From Symsagittifera roscoffensis (taxonomy: Eukaryota > Xenacoelomorpha > Acoela > Convolutidae), in contig NC_087065.1 of the NCBI RefSeq assembly GCF_963678635.1, positions 74,287,345 through 74,351,344 on the forward strand: DNA of 64,000 nt, in the 5' to 3' direction. The notes under the pieces are model-generated. The model was not told the origin of the DNA. It worked only from the letters and a program-made list of their open reading frames with translations, and ran no database searches. The translations under genes and the position numbers were made by a program. Position 1 is the first letter of the stretch. Each line of letters opens with the position of its first letter. This document shows positions 57,735-64,000 of this stretch, piece by piece.

Positions 57735-58662
57735 CTTCATACCACGATCATCTGCAAAAAAACAGAAAATAAAAATAAAAAATAAACTGGTTAAAATTCT
57801 TCTAAACTTCATTAATATTTTTTACACAAGATAATCTGATAAAATTCATACCAAATGTAGCAAATTAATTTATAAATATTCCCCCATAAAGCAGTAAATT
57901 TAATTATGATGAAAATTTATAACTTTAAATTTCCCCCAAAACTAGCAGTAAAATTGAAATTCTATGTAATAAATTGATAAAATGAAAAAGCAGTACTAAC
58001 CTTTTGATATTTTCATTCACTCGCACAGGAATTCTATCAAAACTCGCACAGCTCGCGCACGAAGAAATGTTTAAATAATGATTTTAAGTTTCAAATTTTC
58101 ACACTCAACAACTCTAACACACGATAACAACTTTCAAACTTTAGTATATAGATCAACACACAACAACACAGACGAACATCCAAAGACAAAATGATCCCAT
58201 TACACTCGAACAAGAATGGCTAACCACAACCGATATGCCGTCCACAATCATAACTCAAAGGATTTAGAGTACGAATTGACTTCGCAGAAAAGGACCTCAT
58301 AAAACTAGACCAATGACCACCTCGATGTTCAAGTAAACGTACAGATCCGAGTTACAAGGCATCCCTTCCACACACAATCTCCACGCCATTCCCAGACGAG
58401 GTTGAACACAAAACAAGTTCTCTACATAATACAGAAAAACCCGTCATAGCAAACCATTTTGAAATCAGATTGATTTAATTGGGAAACACAGTCGTTGTCA
58501 AAAGACGACACAACGATTGATGTTCCTAACTCCAGCGTCCTGGAACTTCTCTAACAAGAGGAACCGGACAAGAATATGATGTTCGCCAAATACCAACGTT
58601 CATCATCCATCCTTTGAATTGCAGAAAGATAACTCTAAAAAACTCTGTAAAACCCGGATGGG
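57735..58662 (+). other. 3' untranslated region of the giant element
   Basis: About 0.9 kb without open frames of note. The base before the 3' LTR is preceded by ACCCGGATGGG, a weak polypurine tract. Confidence 0.5.
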
Positions 58663-60029
58663 TGGAACCTGATCTAAATTATATTTTATGTTTGGATAAA
58701 TTAGATATTTTACCACTATAAAGTATTTAATATTAACCAATCATGATCCATCTAACTAACAACCCACTTATTTGTAAGTGCTGAAATTACTTGTAATTTC
58801 AGCACCAGAGAGATTTGAATTTATTTTAGAAATTAGTTGTCTCTCCAAGAGAACTTCAACAGCCGCAACAAACCAGTATACCCTAGATCTATTGAGCCTA
58901 GCAGAGACTAGTTAAACACCCTGAGACTAGAAAGTATAAGAGTAAGATTAGGATCGGTATTAGACTAAGAAGTTGCACGAATCTATCCGAACGAAAATAA
59001 GATAGCGTGGCGAGCAGACGGTGTACTCTATCCGAAATTACTCTATGAGTTAACCACATCGGTCCTAACTCATCTGTTGCGACCATAAGTCTCGAATAAG
59101 ACCTTAATAGCTTAGAATTAACCAAAAATAAATTAGAATTTAGACAAAACATTTTCAAAATGTTATACGATAATAATTTAATCGAAATGTCTCTACGACT
59201 CAATAGATCAGAGCCGATAATCCGAACAATAATAGAACTACCCGGAATTGGAAGAAGACCTCGAACAAGAGACGACATACGACAAAGTAGAAACTTACCA
59301 AATAGTTTTATGATCGTACGGCAAAAGCCAACACAAACTTTTATATTTAGAATCTTATTAGCAATGAATTTAGATTTTCATCAGCAAACATAAAATTTTG
59401 AAGTCAATCTTCATGATCATTTCAGGCGCTAAACAAAATTATTAATATACAATAACGATTGATAAAAAGATCTCAGATCGTTTTCTTAATTTCTGCAGTC
59501 TTTTATAAAACATGTTTGAAAAAAATTTATTGAAAATGAAAATAAAAATTAGTAGCATGACAATAAATTGTTAGTAATCATAAAATCATCTGTTGTCCCA
59601 GCTTCATCACCTAAACATAACAGCATTCATAAACTCATTAATATCATTAAAAAACTAAATCTTTTTCTTAAATAAATTTAAACCAAATTAAACTTAAATT
59701 CACTTAATTTTAAATTTAGATCATCAAGGCTTATCCTTGGATCTCAATAAATTTTCTATTTCACTGAATTTAAAACCTGATCATCAGGGCCTATCCTTGG
59801 ATCAAAAAGAACAATTTTGTTCTCCCCTACCCACTTAACAAGTGTCTAACGACCTCAAACGTCGATTCACTATCCAACCCTTCCAAAAGACCCAAGACTA
59901 ATAGAAATTTTTAAATGAAACTAACCATTCAAATAGGATAAACAGTAAAAAACTTCGGTTATTCATCCTTCACTTGAACCCTCCTCTTACCAGACCCAGG
60001 ATAGATCGGTCCACATTGGTCCTTACTCA
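58663..60029 (+). repeat. 3' LTR of the giant retroelement
   Basis: Similar to 40777-42135 from its first base to 60003. The last 26 bases (60004-60029, ending TTACTCA) have no counterpart at the equivalent place of the 5' LTR, although they end in CA directly before the CTTT target duplication. Confidence 0.85.
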
Positions 60030-60033
60030 CTTT

Positions 60034-61333
60034 ATTCGACTCAAACAAGCTTTCTAAGTAGATCCAACTGTCATAAGGCCAAATAAAGAGTTCAAAATAA
60101 CTGCATTTTTTTTATTTTTAGCTACGGAAAATTTTGTGGAAGCCAAAAGCAAAATGTCAAAAATTTGTCTGTGCTAATTTGAGTTGTCGCTGAAGCTAAC
60201 CCTAAGTAAACCGCAAGTGGAGAGCAGAAATCGCAAATTGAGAGCAGAAAATTGTGAGCAAAATCTTTAATTTTCAAGCAGGATCCGCATTTTGTTTGCG
60301 GAATCCAGAAGGATGTAATTACGGGTAATATTTTTCAAACCAATTTTTTTGCAATGCGAGCCACAGAAACAGTTCAATTGCAATAGCTGCCGAACAGTTT
60401 GTGAGTCAACTCGAACCATTAAATCTCAAATGCCGTTTGAGCAGCTCATTTTGGTCGAATTAATCTCATATTATAATCTTTTTCTTGGAACGACTGAGAT
60501 AAAAAAATTTAGATAATGAGTTTAAGGTCAAATCATTTCTTATTGCAATTGGGTTTTTGAATTGAGCAGATTTTCAAATTTTCAAAACATGTTATCAAAT
60601 TTTGTAAGAAACAACCAGTTTTTTATCTTGTGAAAAACAAAAAACATACTGTCTAAAAACTTTGCGAGGCAGATAAGAGTTTGCAAAAAAAGCACACCGA
60701 TTTAGTTGAGCGATTCGCATCAATTAAAAAAATAAATGCATCAGCTTTTGATTTCTTCACTTGCAGCCTTGACAGGATCCCTTAATCGGAACAAAACGGC
60801 AAAACCATTCGACTGATCGTCACTTCGATATTTCCGTCAAATTTTTTCTTTATTGCCCATATGATAGCAGATATGAGGAAAATGAGAGATTCATTGTTTT
60901 TGGGACACGGAAAAATTAAAAGCTCATTGCATCTGTAGAAAAGTATGGCCTTGTGACGGAACTCTCAAGATAATTCCATCTCATTTGTATCGCCTTTACA
61001 CTGTACAGATCCAGATCGGCGTCTTTTAACCCCTGTATTTACGTTTTGCTCAGCAACAAAAAATGCTCTTATTACATTAGGTTCCTTGGAGCACTGATTA
61101 GCCTTATTGGAGACGTGGTCTCCGATAAGTTTTTCATTGAGTTGGAACACACTGCCGTGAATGCATTTTCGTGTCCCTTCTGAACCGAAATCAAAGCTTG
61201 TTATTTTATTTATGCCAAAGATTCCATCGCAAATTTTCAGATTTAGATCTACAAAAAATACCTACGAAAACCATGCTATGCTAGCAAACAAGGAAATTGC
61301 AAAACTGCTGACCAGATTGACATTCCAACTAAA
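60034..61333. other. Copy 1 of the duplicated unit, right of the giant element
   Basis: Homologous to 63450-64000 for its first part (TTTATTCGACTCAAACAAGC, AGCAGGATCCGCAT). No gene recognised. Confidence 0.5.
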
Positions 61334-61594
61334 ATGATCGAGAAAATTGATGATCTCGCATCGTATAATTTAATGATACTGGCATCATATAAACTCGATG
61401 AACTCGTTATGATTTTATGTTCAAGGAAAAATAATTGGTCGACAACAGCAAGTACTTTTTTCTTCTCAGCTTTATTGAATCATTACGATAATGGCGCAGC
61501 AGATCTGATTAGAACAACCAATGCAGTTGAAGGCTGGCATAACGGGATTATGTCGCCTTTCCAGTGCAGCTACTTTTCATTTCGAGCATTTTAA
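61334..61594 (+). pseudogene. MULE-type transposase fragment (candidate)
   Basis: The frame contains DLIRTTNAVEGWHNGI, close to the RTNNxVEGWH motif of MULE-type transposases, preceded by ALLNHYDNG. Only a short piece is present, so it is a relic. Confidence 0.45.
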
Positions 61595-62285
61595 TTGAAA
61601 TTCAGCTCAACTTCAGAAAATTTCATTGTCAACCGGAAGTTTAACATTTTACAAGCAAGCTGCAAGCTACGGCACCACTAATCAAACCCATAAAAAGTAA
61701 CAAGAACTTAACAATTAAGTCCAGATGATAACTGATGTTATAGAAAATTCAAGTATAGTAAGCTTTGCTCAAACTCTGACTCATTTGACACTCTCCTAGG
61801 TTTCATTTTTTTTCCAATTGTTGGCATCAATTACTTGTGGAAATATGTGACTCTAAAATTTTAGAAAATATGTGACTCTGCCATTTCAATAATTGGTTAG
61901 TCCCATATACATTTGAAATTAAAGTTACGTATCAAGAGGTTCAATGGCATTGATGAGCAATATCAAATTATCAAAGATATTATAATCGTACAATGTCAAA
62001 TTTTTGCACACAAAAACAAGTGCACAAAACAAAAAAGGCAGTTCTAGCAATATAAATTTTACGGATGTTACCCAGAAAATCCTTCCAGTATCGCTTGGTG
62101 CCGAGTTATGCTTTTGATAATTTTTTTAAATTGGCATAGATACCTGCACATTGCGTTCCACGCGCGGAAATTAGTTTTTTTTTATGGGGGGAACATTATA
62201 AAGATCTTTTTGCAGCAGTTGTAGCGACTCATCAGGAAAAGTGGCGTTAAGGGTCAAAGCAAAGCAAAAATGACATTTTGGTAAC
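61595..62285. other. End of duplication copy 1, nothing recognised
   Basis: AT-rich, no gene. Confidence 0.4.
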
Positions 62286-62309
62286 ATAATCAACATCATC
62301 ACAATTTTA

Positions 62310-62365
62310 AAAGTCTAAAAAACAATCGCGGGCCTCGAACCGTGCTTTATAACATCTGTCTACCG
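62310..62365 (-). repeat. tRNA-like segment (possible SINE head)
   Basis: Minus strand reads TCGGTAGACAG...GCACGGTTCGAGGCCCGCG, with a good box B/T-arm (GGTTCGAGGCC) and a weak box A. Present in degraded form in copy 1. Confidence 0.35.
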
Positions 62366-63113
62366 AAAGCGCATCAGTTGAAAGTGTATCAGTCCACCGT
62401 ATAAACCAAAATTTAACCAATAAGTAAGTCTCGATTCAGTTTAAAGTTTTGTCTGAGCCGAATCAATTGACCACAATTGCTCACACAGAAAACTAAATTT
62501 TGCGTATTTTTTATTATCCCAGCCTGAAAAAGTTTCTAAAAAATGCATGCTCTTGAAAAAAAAAGATAGTTCATTTGGCACAGAAACTAAGCGATTTTGT
62601 GGAAACTAAGAAAAAAAAAATATCCCATATTCGGACGACTCGGTCGAAAATATCTGGAATGGGTCGAACAAATCCGATCACATTTTTGTCCGAAAAGTTG
62701 AAGCATGTCCTATCGTGGTGGTCGAAAATATCTGGCTTGGTCAAACCAAGTAAGCACTTTTTATTTTCGTCGAGAAAGTCAAAAAGTACCTGTATTTTGT
62801 CGAGATGGCTGATTTATAACCAAATTTGGCGATGAAAACCCGGGTGAAAATCAACAGGGCAAGTTCACGAGAGCTCAACCAGTTTTTTTGACAAACAACT
62901 GCACCATAATGCCAATTTTACCGTATCTACAACAAATTTTGAGTCGTTTTTATTGCAAAGACCCCCCTCTTCCTCCTCCTCCTCCTCCATTGTTTCACAG
63001 TTTAATCGGAGTATGCAAGCCAACTGACTGAGAATTGCATAAACTGTATGGAAGACAAAATTGAATGAAAATGGGGAGGATGAGACGTTAGAATTAAAAA
63101 AGGCGCTACATAC

Positions 63114-63332
63114 CTCCTTGGGACAACAATATCCATCAGGACAACAATATCCCCCAAGCACTCGTAGTGATCGTCACAAAAATCCTTGTCCCAATTCATC
63201 AGCTGATACTTCCCTTTTGTACAATAGTAGTCCGTCTTTTTCCAAAAATCGCAACACTCCATTTGGGGCCACAGTTGCCGACGGAACAGGAGAGGAATGT
63301 TTTGTCCTGTTGCTCCCTCGTGCAGCAAGTGC
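63114..63332 (-). pseudogene. Cysteine-rich exon, copy 2, frameshifted
   Basis: 219 nt between acceptor TATTTTAG|GC and donor GAG|GTATGT. Starts TCCTREQQDKTFLSC. Relative to copy 1, one C is missing in the GGCCCCAAATGG stretch, which shifts the frame and leads to a stop (TGA) near the old transposon site. The downstream half still encodes the GYCCPDGYCCPKE motif in the original frame. Not interrupted by a transposon. Confidence 0.6.
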
Positions 63333-64000
63333 CTAAAATAACAAGTGTATCGATTCCCAAGTCGAGATGCTCCAAGTATTTTTCAGGTAGCTCGACCAAA
63401 AACCTATGTTCCCATCGACATTAGAGAAAGCAATCAGTTGACTTTATTCGACTCAAACAAGCTTTGTAAGTAGATCCAACTGTCCTAGGGCCAAATAAAG
63501 AGTTCAATACAACTGTACTTTCTTTGATTCTTGGGTACGGAAAAATTTGGGAAAAACTTGGGTACGAAAGTCATAAGCAAAATATGAATAATATGTCTGT
63601 TCTAATTTGCGTTGTCGCGGAAGACGCTAATTCAAAAAGTAACCGCAAAGTGTGAGCAGAAAATTGTGAGCAAAATCTTCTAACTTTAAGCAGGATCCGC
63701 ATATTTTTTGCGGAATCCAGTAAGATATAGTTATGGGTAATATTTTTTCAAACCAATCTTTTTGCAATGCGAGCCACCAAACAGTTCAATTGCAATAGCT
63801 GCCAAATAGTTTGTGAGTCAACTCGAAACATTTAATCTCAAATGCTGTTTGAGCAGCTCAGCTTGGTCGAACTAACCTTGTATTCTAATCTTTTTCTTTA
63901 AACGACTGAGAAACTGAAAAAATTTGACAGATAAAAAATTTTAGATAACGAGCTTAAGGTCAAATCAGTTCTCCTTGCAATTGTGTTTTTGAATTGAGCT

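Larger units (their letters stand above)
40777..60029 (+). mobile_element. Giant (19.25 kb) envelope-bearing Ty3/Gypsy-like LTR retroelement
   Basis: Direct repeats of about 1.36 kb at both ends start TGGAACCTGATC. Between them lie gag (two overlapping frames), an aspartic protease, RT, RNase H, integrase and at least three further frames, including an envelope-like glycoprotein. Gene order within pol is Ty3/Gypsy. The insertion point is proved by the empty site in the neighbouring duplicate. The length is two to three times that of usual Gypsy elements (family knowledge). Coding regions carry single-base frameshifts and a few in-frame stops, so this copy is defective, though the LTRs are very similar and the insertion looks recent. 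Confidence 0.93.
38537..62285. repeat. Tandem duplication, copy 1 (split by two insertions)
   Basis: 38537-39459 matches 62286-63205, 40534-40776 matches 63206-63451, and 60030 onward matches 63446 onward. Copy 1 therefore continues on both sides of a 1,074-bp DNA transposon and a 19.25-kb retroelement. Without the insertions the unit is about 3.4 kb, and copy 2 abuts it directly, giving a head-to-tail duplication. Confidence 0.85.
62286..64000. repeat. Tandem duplication, copy 2 (runs off the window)
   Basis: Matches copy 1 from 38537 but lacks both the CCCGGG element and the giant retroelement. It preserves the two empty sites at about 63200 and about 63445. The GGTCGAAAATATCTGG degenerate repeat is shared by both (38907 and 62642). 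Confidence 0.85.

Noticed and set aside
1-64000. CRISPR arrays, bacterial operons or phage genes
   Set aside because: No regularly spaced direct repeats with unique spacers and no prokaryotic gene layout; the content is eukaryotic throughout.

Overview
The window reads as nuclear DNA of an invertebrate animal. It is AT-rich, has spliced genes with GT-AG (and apparently some GC-AG) introns and AATAAA signals, and is dominated by retroelements, including a BEL/Pao element, a group known only from metazoans. I cannot place the species. A 200-base N gap (13494-13693) shows it is a draft scaffold. Many open frames are only chance or shadow frames.

Layout. (1) 1-17.7 kb, plus strand: a two-exon gene for a type II membrane, glycosyltransferase-like protein (1248-1561 joined to 16729-17518, 367 aa). 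Its 15-kb intron holds a complete but decayed Ty3/Gypsy-type LTR element (5274-12338, TSD ATTGG), two tRNA-derived SINE heads, several copies of a foldback element with GGACCAAGTTAAC ends, a TGGTG-ended MITE and the N gap. (2) 18.6-27.6 kb, minus strand: a complete BEL/Pao element (TSD TCTGG) whose long gag-pol frame is interrupted by one in-frame TAA. Its LTRs carry a tRNA-like box A/box B segment. (3) 28.2-34.7 kb, minus strand: a gene built from five tandem two-exon cassettes (A and B exons, phases 0-1 and 1-0) ending in an acidic last exon. Three A exons end at a GC donor. A candidate transmembrane exon lies upstream. (4) 34.8-37.0 kb: a decayed hAT transposon, then microsatellite and degenerate repeats. 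(5) 38.5-64 kb: a tandem duplication of a unit of about 3.4 kb carrying a cysteine-rich exon. In copy 1 the exon is split by a 1,074-bp DNA transposon with CCCGGG ends, and the unit is further split by a giant (19.25 kb) LTR retroelement. Copy 2 keeps both empty sites, which fixes both insertion points, but its exon has a one-base frameshift.

The giant element (40777-60029) is the most unusual feature. It has LTRs of about 1.36 kb, gag, protease, RT, RNase H and integrase in Ty3/Gypsy order. After pol come two tiny one-TM frames, a Pro/Ser-rich frame, a large envelope-like glycoprotein frame and a further frame of about 600 aa. That last frame starts in an ATGA overlap with the end of the envelope reading frame and is followed at once by an intron-like GTAAGT...TTTTTAG segment. 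Its coding regions contain scattered single-base frameshifts and stops, so this copy is not autonomous. All calls come from reading the sequence by eye; no database search was possible.
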